Below are positions 1 to 13,100 of a DNA stretch of 22,268 nucleotides, in pieces (the stretch's first letter is position 1; every line of letters starts with the position of its first letter). Position numbers and translations under genes: made by a program. This stretch comes from Elysia marginata (Eukaryota > Mollusca > Gastropoda > Plakobranchidae), in the NCBI GenBank assembly GCA_019649035.1, contig BMAT01009188.1, positions 101,427 to 123,694 of the forward strand. The letters are read 5' to 3'. The notes beneath the pieces are model-generated. The model was not told the DNA's origin and made no database searches. It saw only the letters and a list, made by a program, of their open reading frames with translations.

Positions 1-61
1 GAGGGCACGTATAAGATTGAAGTGGATGGAGCCACCAGTGAGGCTTCGGTGATAGTCAAAG
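1..61 (+). CDS. Exon 1 (partial): C-terminal strands of an Ig domain
   Basis: The window opens inside an exon. Its 20 codons begin EGTYKIEVDG and end SVIVK, the F and G strands of an I-set Ig domain like those in the next exons. The donor AAG|GTGAG follows base 61, leaving a phase 1 end. The upstream part of the domain is outside the window. The 985-base intron that follows holds the retrotransposon fragment described separately. Confidence 0.85.
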
Positions 62-3000
62 GTGAGATAATGAAAAAAAAAACAGAAATAAAGAAAAACT
101 AGATTATTGCAGCACTATTAATGCGCTTATTTGTATGAGGCATAAAAAAGTTTCATAGCCTCCGCCCTCTCCAACCTACCCCCCCCCCTCCCAAATGTTT
201 TTTTTTTTGGTATATTTTCAACAAAGAATTTGTCAGTACAGTAGAAAGATATGCTATACTGCTGCTACTCCTCAGTGAACTCTGAAGGTAAACTAAGCTG
301 TACCTTTATAGTGCAAAGAGCTCTTTTAAAAATACTCAATACTTTATTGTTGCGTTTATTTATTCCTTACTTCTTATTTTAGTTTTCCTTTGCTTATTAG
401 AGAACGAATTAGAGATATTTTTTGCAGGACTGGTGGGCTGAGGTTGAAGGTAGCAGTAGTTACAGACTGTATAAGCATATTAAGTCGTCTTTTTGCTATG
501 AAATGTATTTGAGTGTATGTGTAAAAGCGCACAGGATTTCCTTAAATAGAATTCATCTTAGTTCCCATGCATTTAATGTTGAGAGGGGTAGGTGGGGGCA
601 GAAAGAGTACCTGTAAATAAAAGAATATGTAGCGTCTGTGGAATCGTTGAAGATGAATACCATTGTTTGATTGATTGCAGTAAATTTAAAGAATGTAGAC
701 TAGGATGTTTTCCAGCGAAGTTTGCAGAGAAACCAAGTATTTTTAACTTTGTCAACTTTTTGAAGACTAAGAATGAACGAGAACTTAAATGCTATCTGCT
801 TTATGTGCGCGAGTGTTGAGAGAGTATACGAAGAGTGTCATGTAAAAAAGAGTTTTCTGGGTGAGTAGCGCGCGCGAGCGTGTATATATCTAATTGGTGA
901 TTGTACTTGTTAATTGTACTTGAAAACTATACCTGAAGATCGAATGTTATTCTACATATATATTGATGAATTGGCCTCTGGCCTAATAAAACTATTGAAT
1001 TGAATTAAAATAATGAAAATTTAATTGCATTTTTTTTGGTTCCCAGAAGAACCATTGGAGATCACTAAACCTCTTGAAAACATCGATGTTAAAGAAGGGG
1101 AAAAGGCGACTTTCACTTGTGAAGTCTCAAAGCCCGATCTAGATAGTAAATGGAGTATCAATGACAAAGAAATCTCATCAGAAGATGGGTATGACATCAC
1201 TGCTACTGGCAAAACTCACGCTCTTACCTTGGAGAAGGTTGCAGTAGAGGATGCCGGGAAATACAAAGTGAAGATCAAGGACAAGGAGAGCTCGGCAAAA
1301 CTCAAAGTGCGAGGTGAGATGTTTGAAGCTCTCGTTGTCTTCAAGCTGCAAGAGAAATGTTTTCTGTTTTGTTTCGTCTTTTACTTGATATCTATCACGT
1401 GATATTTGTATCTAAATGCAGTTTTAAAATCTCTTACTACATGTGAGATTTTAGGAATCCGCGACAAAGTTTCTGACCAATACGGATGTAAGGACTTTTT
1501 TATTTGATAAGACGGGTTGTAGAAAAAAATAGAATCAAAATTACTAAAGACTTCATAAGACAATCTACATAACTAAGTACGCTAGAGAAATTAATTGTTT
1601 TGTTTGAACTTGTCACAGAAATACCACTGGAGTTCACCAAGCCTTTGAAAGATACTGAGGTCATGGAGAACCAGCAGCTGACCTTGACCTGTGAGGTCAA
1701 CAAGCCTGACCTGGAGGCTAAATGGACACGAGACGGCAAAGTGTTGGACAGCTCTGACAGAATACACATCTCAAGAGATGGGTGCGTCCACTCGCTGACC
1801 ATTGAGAAATCAGAGCTCGGTGACGCTTCTATCTACAGAGTTAGCATCAAGGACAAGAAGACATCTGCAAAGGTGGCCGTCAAAGGTTGGTTTTGGTCTC
1901 AAGCATTTGGTTATATGTTCAAAACTAAATATTTTTTTCTAAAAATAAAATACGGATTTAGTATACGTGTTGTAGAACGAAATGTAATAGTAAACTTAAA
2001 ATTTAATCTCTTGCTGTCGCTTGGTTTTAGGTCTCGAAAAAAGTGTTTTAAAAAAAGTTTGATAATTATCTTGAGACCTGTGCGAATGGGTGTGATTTTG
2101 GAAACATTAATTCAAAAAGAGCATGGTTTCTGTTTAAAAAAGATTAATTGTGTTTCCTATCTTTGAAATCGGAAGAGGTTTTCATATCTTTACGCAAAAT
2201 TTCGATATTCAGGAATGAAAGCTCTGAAAATGTAATGTTCAAATATTCAACGTCTTAAATTACTTATTATGAAAACTGCTAGACCCTACTCATTTGCTCA
2301 TGTTGGGATCTTGTGAGAATTATATGTTTACTATCTATCATTAAATCATTGTGCTTCACAGAGGAGCCGCTGGAGTTCATCAAACCGTTGGCCGATATCG
2401 AAGTGCAGGAGAACCAGAAGATCTTCCTGGAATGCACGCTGTCCAAGCCTGACCGCAAAGTCACGTGGTACAAGAACGCAGTGAAGTTGCCAGCGTCTGA
2501 TACGGTCAAGCTGGTCTGTGATGCGGCGACTCACACGCTGACCATCGACAGGGCGGAGCTGTCTGACCAGGCAGAATACTCCGTCAAGGTCGACGGCAAA
2601 ACGTCCAAGGCAAAGGTCAAGGTTATTGGTGAGTCTTAGCTGCGCATGCCGCAAATCCATAGTAATTTTAATGAGAGCGGCGTTTGTATCCCATTTGTAA
2701 CTAATTGCCACGGTCAAACTAAACCCTAGCACACAAGTTATGACTTTTTTGCCAATTGAAACTATATCATTGAAGCAAGTTTTTTTGACTTCATAGAAGC
2801 CCAAGTTTTTTTTCAAAAGAGCTATTCAAAGACTATAGTAGTGATAAAAGGCAAGTGACTTTAAGCAAAAAAACAACAACCATATAATGGCCACTTTATT
2901 GCTGTCTCTAGCGATCTTTTAAAATAAACATCTACATCAAAAATTTCTTCCGATTCCACGTGCAGAGTCTGAACTTGAGTTCATCCGAAATCTTGAAGAC

Positions 3001-4865
3001 ACCACCATCACAGAAATCCCCAAAACGCTGGTGTTCGAAGCAGAAGTTTCCAAAATCAACGTCCCTGCCAAGTGGTACCACAACGACAAAGTCATCTCTG
3101 CTGATGAAAAGCACGAACTATTCGGCAAAGGCGTCATCCACAGACTCACTATCACGGATGCTGATGGTAGAGATGAAGGCGACTATAAGGTCGTTGTTAA
3201 GGACAAATCATCAGAGGCCAAATTAACTGTTCAAGGTAGTTTTTTTTTTCTTTCATGCCGTGAACTTTGTTAGGAGTACAAAAACTGAAGATGTGATGTT
3301 TCTAGAGGCAATCAATGATAGCTTAGACGTAGCGAGCTTTCATTATTAATGTAACAGTTAATCTGCGAAGTAAATTCAGCAAAGTTTTCATTAAAATCTT
3401 TTATTTGTGACATAAATTTCTGTTTATATGCGTTTTTCCCCGAGAACGTGGTTTTCTCAACTGATCGATTTTCTTCTTTTGTGTATTACTTTCTGTTTAC
3501 GAGTTTGTCCTAAAATGATTGCTATGTCGTCTTTTATGTACATTTCTGGTACTGACAATACTGTTGACCTTTTATGTATTTCCTATCTCCAGTTCCACCT
3601 AAGATCTTCGTGGACAAAAAGTACCAGGAGACGGTGGTTCTTAACGCTGGTCAATCGACAGCCTTTGAGATTCCGTTCTCCGGCAATCCCCAGCCTAAAG
3701 TGACGTGGACGTTCAAGTCTGGACCTCTGCCGGACGCCAAACGTATGGAGGCGGAGACCATCTACAACATGACTACCGTACGCCTGGGTCACGTGATCAG
3801 GTCTGACAGCGGAGACTACACCGTGAAGCTAGAGAACACGAATGGTGTAGCCGAGATCACCATCAACCTGTTGGTGTTAGGTAAAATCTGCTCGGCCTTT
3901 TATTTCCTTTGAAACATAAACTACCTTTTGTTGGGAATCTGAACTATTGCTTAGTATCAGTGTAAAGGTAAAACAGGGTAAATTAAATTTTCAACGTGCA
4001 CTAAATATGTTTTTAACAAATTTTGACCGGTTGGAAACTTTTCTTCTTCTTTTTAATCCTGATATATTATATTTCAAAGCATGCATTAACCACGCAGTAA
4101 GTTTTTATTTTAGTAGAATCTCTAGGTAAAAAGTAGTCTTGACAGTATGGTAGGGGTTTAACCCAGATTGTATCACACTTGCCTAGGATTATTCCAAATT
4201 TTCTCACTCTCTTTGTTAGCTCAGGAAACACTATCATTTTAATGCAAAAGATTCAAGAAAACAAAAAAAACAATAAAGCTTTTAGTCATAAAATTTTAAA
4301 AACTCCAAATACCTCCTCCAGGACAGACAAAAATTGCTCATACTTTTCAAAAGCAGTAAAAAGGCTTATTTCTGTGGTTTTTTTCTCCGCCTTTCCACTC
4401 CCCAACAAGCATAGGCTACCAACAGCCATCGTGTCCAGTACCATATATTCCAGATTTTTTTACATAATCATGTCTTCTTTCAGTAACACCAATTTGTAAT
4501 TTATACCACGAACATTTTTTCCTCCAGACAAGCCATCGGTCCCAAGAGACTTCACGGTATCGGAGATCACTGCGGAGACAGTTTGTCTGTCCTGGAGCCC
4601 GCCAGAGGATGATGGCGGGAGACCAGTCAAGTCCTACACTCTGGAGAAGCGAGATGCCAGCAGGCAGACCTGGACGTCTGTAGCTGAAGTCAAGGACACT
4701 TCTCCGTACACTGTCAAGAGTCTCACTGAGGGCAAGCAGTACGTGTTTAGGGTGAACGCCAAGAACGAGGTCGGAGCTAGCAAGTTTGTGGAGTCAGAGA
4801 CCATCACTGCGAAAAATCCATTTGGTGAGACATTTGATAAAAGAACGATAGTTTTATTCGTTTAA

Positions 4866-4911
<46 letters not shown>

Positions 4912-7120
4912 CTCTGTCGTTCTATCTCGTTCTCTCTCTTTCTCTTCCCCCCCCTCTCTCTCTCGTTCTCTCTATTTCTCTCATTCTCTCACTCGCTCTA
5001 TTATTTATACCCTCTCTCTCACATTCTGTCTCTGTGTATATAAAATGATAAACGTGCCAAAACATTTGTTGAAAAGAGAGGAAAGAGAGGCTGAACACCT
5101 GGCATCTTTAATACTTAATTTGTTGTGATGCATAAATTTACCATAAATTTAACATCATACAGTTCTAAACCAGTGATTTTTAAATGCAGCGTAAAAACAT
5201 GTATAATTTATTTACCAAACTTACAACAAGCTGAAAAGTAAATACCCTCCAATTAACAACAGGCAATATTAAGGAAACTAATTTCCTGTATATACATTTT
5301 ATATAATTATAGATGTACCAGACGCACCAGACGCTCCAGTTGTCAAGGACGTCTCCAAAAACAAAGCTGTGGTTACTTGGCAACCGCCTGCTAAAGACAA
5401 TGGCGCCCCCGTCACGGGCTATCTGCTGGAGCGCATGTCCGGCATCTCGCCTCGCTGGGTCGCCGTCAACAAAGAACCTGTGCCGGACACAGAGCTGCAG
5501 GTTACTGACCTGGTCGAGGACAACACCTACCAGTTCCGTGTGAGCGCTGTCAACAGGGCTGGCCCCAGCAAACCCAGCGAGCCTTCGCCATCCATCAAAG
5601 CAAAGGATCCATTTGGTGAGAAAGTCTGGATAATTCGAATATTTGCTCGTTTCGAACTACATGTCGATGGTAGGCACATCAAACATCTGATGCGGCTTCT
5701 TTTCCTATAGCAAAATCAGAGGTTTCATGTGCTGGACATCGATGTGTATTCGGGTTATGGATTATAGTTGTAATGTATACTTGCTTACTCGATTTTACGA
5801 TAATTCGAAGTAAAGCTTTGTTCCAACTCATTTGAAATATCCCAAACAGAATACAATAACTTTTTGTACAAAACTCTTGACTGCTTTGAGGCAGTTAAGA
5901 CTATAGAAACCAATAATACGACAAGTATAAAATAGTAGAATTTGAGTTAAGAGGCACTTCTGTGAGTTTGGCTTATCTATAACAGTTTGATTTTTTGTCT
6001 ATCAAAAATATACTACAAAAAATGAAGTTGTAGTCAAATCTTTTGTAAGTGAATTCTATTGGTATAAATATCCGCAACCCTGCGCTAAGCTGAAAGGAAA
6101 AAAATAGAATCATTGTTTTTTTCATTGCTTAAAATTCAACTTGTCTGAAAAAAATCATTTTATCTGCCAACACAGTTGTACACTTTTATCACCATCACCA
6201 TGATCATCATAATCATAATCATCATCTCCCTTAACCATCATCATCTTCATCATTATCACAATCATCATCAGCATACATCATTTTAGTTTTGTTTTTCCAT
6301 ACAGTATCTGGGTCTAGGCTAGACACAAAAGTCTGCGAATTTTTATTTTAAGGACTCTTCCGGGAGCGTCTTTGCACAAAAGTCCGCCTATTTTCCTATC
6401 CTTCTGGACTAGCCTCCACCATGAATTCTGTGGCCTTCATATTGCTCTTTGCCCCTATAGGATCGCTTTATTTTCTCTTCCCTTAGTGGCCCCTGGTCGG
6501 CCGGGGACCCCTGAGGCAACCGGCACAGACAAGAGCTCGGTGGCTCTCAAATGGGCGGCGCCGGAGTCCGACGGGGGATCTCCAATCCTCAACTACGTCG
6601 TGGAATACCGTCCAGAGGGAAGCAGTCAGTGGAAGCGCGCTAACGAGAAGACCACCGTTCCCGACACAACGTTCAGCGTTACGGGTCTCAAGAAGGATCG
6701 CCAGTATGAGTTCAGGGTGACCGCTGAGAACTTGGCCGGCCCAGGGGAGCCGTCGAAACCCACAGAGGCCATCAAGGTCGTGGAGCCAGTCAGTAAGTGG
6801 CAATCTCACACATCACGTCGGATGTCGGATGTCTTCTTAGTTCTGGTAAAATTCACTGGATAAAGGGATGTAAAGCCTTAAGTAAAATGTCTTTACAAGT
6901 TTTGTAAAATCAAGCCATAAATAGGAGTTTCACCAACTTTGGTGTCTGTATAACTCACGTGGGTTCAGAACACACATACACACCTAGTAACAGAGAAAGA
7001 AGACATGAGAAAGGGAGAGAGAGAGGGGAAGAGAGAGAGAGAGACAGACAGACAGACGGACAGATAAAGAGAGTGAGAGAGAGACAGGCAGAGACAGACA
7101 CATAAAGACAGAGACAGAGG

Positions 7121-7181
<61 letters not shown>

Positions 7182-10100
7182 AATGTAACTGTAAGTAAAT
7201 ATTTAAGGTCAAAGGTTAAAACTCATACGTATTCTGTCATGACAGCTGGCGAACCCCCAGTGCTCCTGGAACCCTTACAAGATATCGCGGTGGTGGCACC
7301 CAATGATGCTATCCTGGAGTGTGATATTGATGTCGGAGAACCAGAGGCAGAGATCAAATGGTTTGTGTTTGTCTCATTAATCAATGAGAAAATATGTATT
7401 ATTTTAAAGCATTGATAATACTATATAACCTTTGTAGGCAAGCAGGCCAACGCAACTGACCAACATGTTTTATAATAAATTGGTCAGGAGCCTTGAGTTG
7501 ATTCATTAATCGTGTTTTCACTAGCTCAATAAAGGTCTCCAGGCAATGCGTGATTTAAAAAAAATTAGACCAAATTTAAATCCTAAACCTGTAAAGCTTC
7601 TCCCTAAACAGCACGATCCTGTATATGAGAACAGTAAAATTATGTTTCACCGGCTTAGAGTCTTAAGGTCTCATCTACAATTAAAATCTATTGTATATAG
7701 AAGCCATTGACTCTTATGCAGCGATTTTCTTAAACAGCAAGGGCTTTAGATCATAAAGCGCAAGCTTAACTTCAATCTACGTTATGTTTCCCATGACTCG
7801 GCAGGTTCCGTGGCAAAAAGGAGGTGAGGAAGAGCTCCAAATACGAGATGAGCTACGAGGATGAAGTTGCCTCCCTTGTGATTCACAAGACCGAGCCCCA
7901 GGACAGCGACGTGTACAGGTGTGAAGCCTCGAACCCGCTCGGTAAAGTTCACACGGAGGGCACGCTAGCTATCCACAGTGAGTAAATACAAGAGAACGAT
8001 CGTCCTTAGAATTTTAAATTGTTATCCTACTAATTTGGTTGATGGCAAGTATGTGAAAACCATACAAGTATTTACAATTAAGTAGCTTTGATTTGTCAAG
8101 CTGTTGGGCTTAAAACTTTAAAGTTCTTTTAAATATGTAGGCATATTTTAAACCCTTTAAGATGTTGAACACACGTAATCCGTCGCTCTGTACATTCCGA
8201 GTTAAGATCATTTTAGAACATGTAAGAGGTTCTATTATAATACCTTTGCATTTTTATACAGCGGTAACTGAAGATTCGCCTGGTCGTCTTGTGTGTGATA
8301 TGATGCAGTTACCTCACATTTACTAGCCGACGTTGTATTTGATGGGTATAATATGCTCACCGCGCTAAGCGGCCGATGACCATTCCCATATCACCTTTCA
8401 GTTTATTTTACTTTTCAAAAAATTCATCTCCCCCAATACGTTCCCCTTGTTCTTTCACGTTTCAAGTTGACAAGTACATATATTTCCTTGTGTCCCTCAG
8501 CTCTCCCCACCCTGGAGTACGACAACAGACTGAAGAGCGCCCAAACCTTGAAGGCTGGCTCTACCATCACCCTCAAGGTCAACGTGGCTGGCATTCCTAC
8601 GCCCACGGTCTCCTGGCTAGTGGACGGTCAACCACTGGACAAGACGGACCGCGTCTCCATAGAAACCAGCAAAGACTTCAGCACCCTCACCATCAAGAAC
8701 GCCACCATCAACGACTCTGGTGTCTACACCATCAGTGCCGAGAACGTCGTAGGAAAAGCCGCCGCTGATTTTGAAGTAAACGTCAAAGGTGAGCTCTATA
8801 AGTGAAGTGTTTACTAATACGCCCCAAAATCTGAATCAAATTGTGTTGAAATAGAATGTCCATAAAGTGTTATTGTTACTTTAATTTGCGTTTCTCAGAT
8901 ATAACACACGCTGATTTGTCAAAGAGGCAATACAAAATTAACTGTTTTGAACAAGAAAGATCTTTAAGAACTTGAACTTTTAACTTCAATTTACCGTCGA
9001 TTACTTACAAACATAAGGTAAATATAAAATATCGTTACTATTGTCTATCGTAGTATATTTACCAAAAATATGAATCCATAACAAAGCAGTAAGAAAGGTA
9101 AATTGTATAAGTATATGCAAATAAGCATGAATATGTAGGCTGCATTATATTAGTGCTTTTTAACCCTAACTGCTTAAAACAGTTGTTCATGTAACTTTCA
9201 TTTGCTGTCTACAGATAAACCCGGCGCACCAGAAAACCTACAAGCTCTCGAGATCATGAAGAACAGCATCGCCCTAGCTTGGGAGCCACCACTCAACGCG
9301 GGAGGTTCTGCCATCACAGGCTATATTGTTGAGAAAAGAGAAGCCAACAAAAATACTTGGATGCCTGTGAGTGGTCAAACTTTTGTTGTGTGTGATGTAT
9401 TATGTGCACGTTTTCTACGTCTATTTTCATTGAAGATTCATTGACGTTCTTGCGAGGCCGCCAAAACATTTTCAGGTTTCATGGCAACGCCATCCTTACT
9501 GTTCTTCAACTCAAAGACAGGTTCAAAATTTAATGTCTTTACTCTCAAAGAAAAGTTCAATAAGTATGGCCGCTTGACCTGATAGATTAACAAACCTTTT
9601 CGTGTCCAATGTTAATCATTTATTGAAATAGTAGATTCGTTGTGTAACTTTGCAAAAGGAGTCTGGGTCTTTCAGATTGGATTACTTTACCTCAATGTTA
9701 TAACCTTTGAACTGTACTCTCTCTGTTGTGCCAACACAGGTGACAACTACAGATGGCACAACGACAGCGTTTTCTGCCCAAAAGCTCTCAGAAGGCAAGG
9801 AGTATTTCTTCCGTGTCTCCGCACAGAATGACTTTGGGACCGGCGAGCCTACCGAACTTAAAGAGGGAATTGTTGCAAAGAGTCCTTACGGTAAGGGATT
9901 TTATATAGAGAGACCAAAAAGTTTAGCATCCACAGCATTTCACATACCCCCCTCCCCCAACCTTTATAAGTTATCAAACAATATCGCGTTTAAAGTTTGG
10001 CCTAAATCTTGTTTTAGTGTTCCAAAAAAATTACTGTTTAATTTATAAGGCCGGTGAAAAAACGCGGATCTCATATGCTTTCTGCCGAAAAAAAAAGAAA

Positions 10101-13100
10101 TAGCTCGTCGCCGTGAAGAAATTGAAGTAAATACTTGACTTTTAAGCTAAGTGTTTTTTAAAAATTAATTTCTATGGTAATTTAAGCCCGCTTAAAACCT
10201 ACAGAACCTAAGTTCGCAACTGATGAGCACTCTGTGTATGATCCATATCTTGGTAAAACAGGTAACGCACCCTCAACAAACCTCTCTTCAATCATCACAT
10301 GCAACCTGTTTCCGGTGTGGGTTATTACTGCTAACATTGTTTCACCACAGATGCTCCCGAGGCGCCCAAGAAACTGACGGCTACGGAGATCACCAAATCC
10401 TCCGTGACGTTAACTTGGGAACCTCCCGAGAGCGACGGAGGTTCTCCCATCACAGGATACGTCCTGGAGCGGAAGTCGCCGACCTCCTCACGCTGGGTGA
10501 GAGTGAACAAGAGTCCGATCCGAGATACCGTCTACACAGTGTCGGATCTCACCGAGGGAGACCAGTATGAGTTCAGAGTGATGGCCGAGAACGCTGCCGG
10601 CTGCGGTAACCCCTCGGCCACCACAGAGAGGCTTCTAGCTAAAGATCCATATGGTAGGGGGTCTCAATTCTATTAATTCGTTGCAATGATTTAAATGCCT
10701 TAGTTTATGAATATTTCAATGGTTATAGCAGTATATAGTGGCACTTTTTTAGAAAGTGGTTTTCCCCCTAAAATACTTCAGTTGATCTTATCTTTCCAAA
10801 GCTATAAGAGAAATATTTAAAAAACAGCAACAGAATGAATATCTCCGTCATGGCTTTCTAATTCTTTTACAGAAAATACATAACAGTGCATTGGACAAAG
10901 TGAAATGATTTAAATTCTATAAAATATTACCGTTCTTTTATGAGGATAATTATCATTTACTTACTATAGAAAAAGCCAATTTATAAAGAAACATATTAAC
11001 AATAAGACTAAGTTTTCTAGACACAGTTATAGTGTTAGGCAAACCAGAGGTACCACAGCAACCCGATCCTCTGATCTCTAAAACATTACGTTACTACATT
11101 GCAAAAATTATTATCAACAGTCGATAACGACAATTTATAAGATGAGAAACTACAGAAAGCTAATCATACCACCCCCTGTTCTACCACTAGACAAACCAGA
11201 AGCTCCGAAGCGTCCCGAGGCTGTAGACATCACAAGAACCTCCGTGACGCTCAAGTGGCTGCCCCCAGCGAGCGATGGTGGAAACGCCATCGTTAACTAC
11301 GTGGTGGAGTACCGCCCAACCAGCGCTACTCGCTGGAAGGTGGCGAACCCGGCCGGTGGGGCTGTCGCAGATACCAGTTTCACCGCCAAGCAGCTTGAAG
11401 AAGGCACTGTGTACGAGTTCAGAGTGGCCGCCGAGAACAAGGCCGGGGTGGGACCTTTCTCCCAGCCCTCTGAACCAATCACCGCCGTGGATCCCGTAGG
11501 TAAGTACAAGCTTGGCCTGATGACCACAGCATTATTAGTGTTATAAGTCAGGCGAGCAGAGCCAATAAGACATANNNNNNNNNNNNNNNNNNNNNNNNNN
11601 NNNNNNNNNNNNNNNNNNNNNNNNCCGCCGTGGATCCCGTAGGTAAGAATTTGCTTGGCCTGATGACCACAGCATTATTAGTGTTATAAGTTAACGAGCA
11701 GAGCCAATAAGACATAAATCGCTTTAACTAGTTTTTTATTTAACATTCTTTGCCTTGTTGAGTTGTACAATGAGGATACTTATATTTATTAGAGTGTTTC
11801 GCTGTTATAAACTGTTTTTCGCCATACGTAAATGCAATCCTTGGAGATCTGAATTGATGTCTATTTATCCTCCTAATGTATTTTTAAAGTCTCGAAACCT
11901 ATAAAACTTTGTAGGCTTGAAAATAAACTATTATAAAAGAATAGAAAAGACATTTTGTTGTCCGGAAACAGAATTTTAAAGCTACATTCCCCTTAACCAT
12001 TATGTCACCCCCATTTCTAAAGTTTGTTTATACCTGGGACGCCTTTGGATCAGATCGAAAAGAATTTATAGCTCAACTTAGAACATTCAGTGATAGACTT
12101 CGGTAAACATGTTGGTGTTGTCTCTTCTACTTCAGTTGGCGAAGCTCCGACAGTTTTGGAAGGCCTGCCAGACGTGGCTGTCACAGAGGGAGAAACCGCC
12201 CTGCTCGGCTGCAAGATCAGCGGAGAGCCCGCACCGACCATTAAATGGTATGTAATTCAAATGAAGTTCGCGCATAACTACTTCTTCATACTAGACCTTT
12301 TTGTGACTATAAAGATTTTTTAAAACCACTGTAGGAACATGTACTTAGAAGAGATATTTATTTCGATAGTTGACTTATTCGATCCCACCATCTTAATAGA
12401 TGCTTTATGCATTCTTGTCTAAATCTCTTCACCTTTCCTATCTCTCTTATTCTCTCTTTAATTTACTTGTTCTTTAGTCTTTAGTTAATCTGATATATAG
12501 CATATTTTGGGCTTCAAATTGAAAACATTTTTTGGCTTTTAAAAGCTTTTTTTCATTTTTCATTTTTCACTGTTTTTTTTAAACCATAAAGGAACACCTA
12601 GGTATTTTAAAAATATACAGACGAAAACTTTTACCCTTCATTGTGTCTTTTTTTTTTCTCTTCCTCTTCTCTACAGGTTGAAAGATGGACGCGAGCTTGC
12701 CGAAGACAAACGTCATGAGATGGTGTACCAGGACTTTGTCGCATCGCTAGCGGTAAAGGATGTTCAGGCCAAGGACGCGGGCACTTTCACCTGTCAGGCC
12801 AGCAACGACCTGGGCACTGTCAACACTTCCGGTGTGTTAGAGATACAGGGTAGGTCAAAGACTTCACGTCAGACTGTCTTAGGCTCACGCATATTTTACA
12901 TTACAGTCAAGAAATGTATTACCTGGTTTTGAATTTTATAATTGGAATAACAAACAAGTTATTTTAAAGCAAGACAATAAAAAATTCTCGCGTCCAGGGG
13001 GAATGAGTCGGAAGTCGGAGCTTGTTACTTTGAGAAAATGCCATTGAGAAAACGCCACTGAAAGATCTGATTTTTTTCCTCTTTTTATCTATATTTGATA

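Noticed and set aside
2346..2816. 156-codon open frame on the minus strand
   Set aside because: It is the antisense shadow of the GC-rich exon 4 Ig; the composition is unprotein-like and no motif is present.
6305..6352. Possible exon after the strong acceptor GTTTTTCCATACAG at 6304
   Set aside because: It reads about 15 codons in the host phase, then TAA, with no acceptable donor giving a length divisible by three.
6483..6809. 108-codon open frame on the minus strand
   Set aside because: It is the antisense shadow of the exon 9 FN3.
6955..7212. Minus-strand Ser/Leu/Cys/Val repeat protein
   Set aside because: It is made wholly by the (GACA)/(GA) microsatellite.
8262..8325. Open stretch after the acceptor-like TTTTTATACAG in intron 11
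   Set aside because: It is open for about 20 codons in the host phase, but no convincing donor precedes the stop and it has no domain character.
8899..8970. Open stretch after the acceptor-like GCGTTTCTCAG in intron 12
   Set aside because: It is open in phase for about 24 codons, but without a usable donor before the stop.
11625..11642. Tail of a separate FN3 exon after the gap
   Set aside because: It is identical to the last 18 bases of exon 16 and part of a 92-base overlap with the pre-gap sequence, so a contig-end duplicate is more likely.
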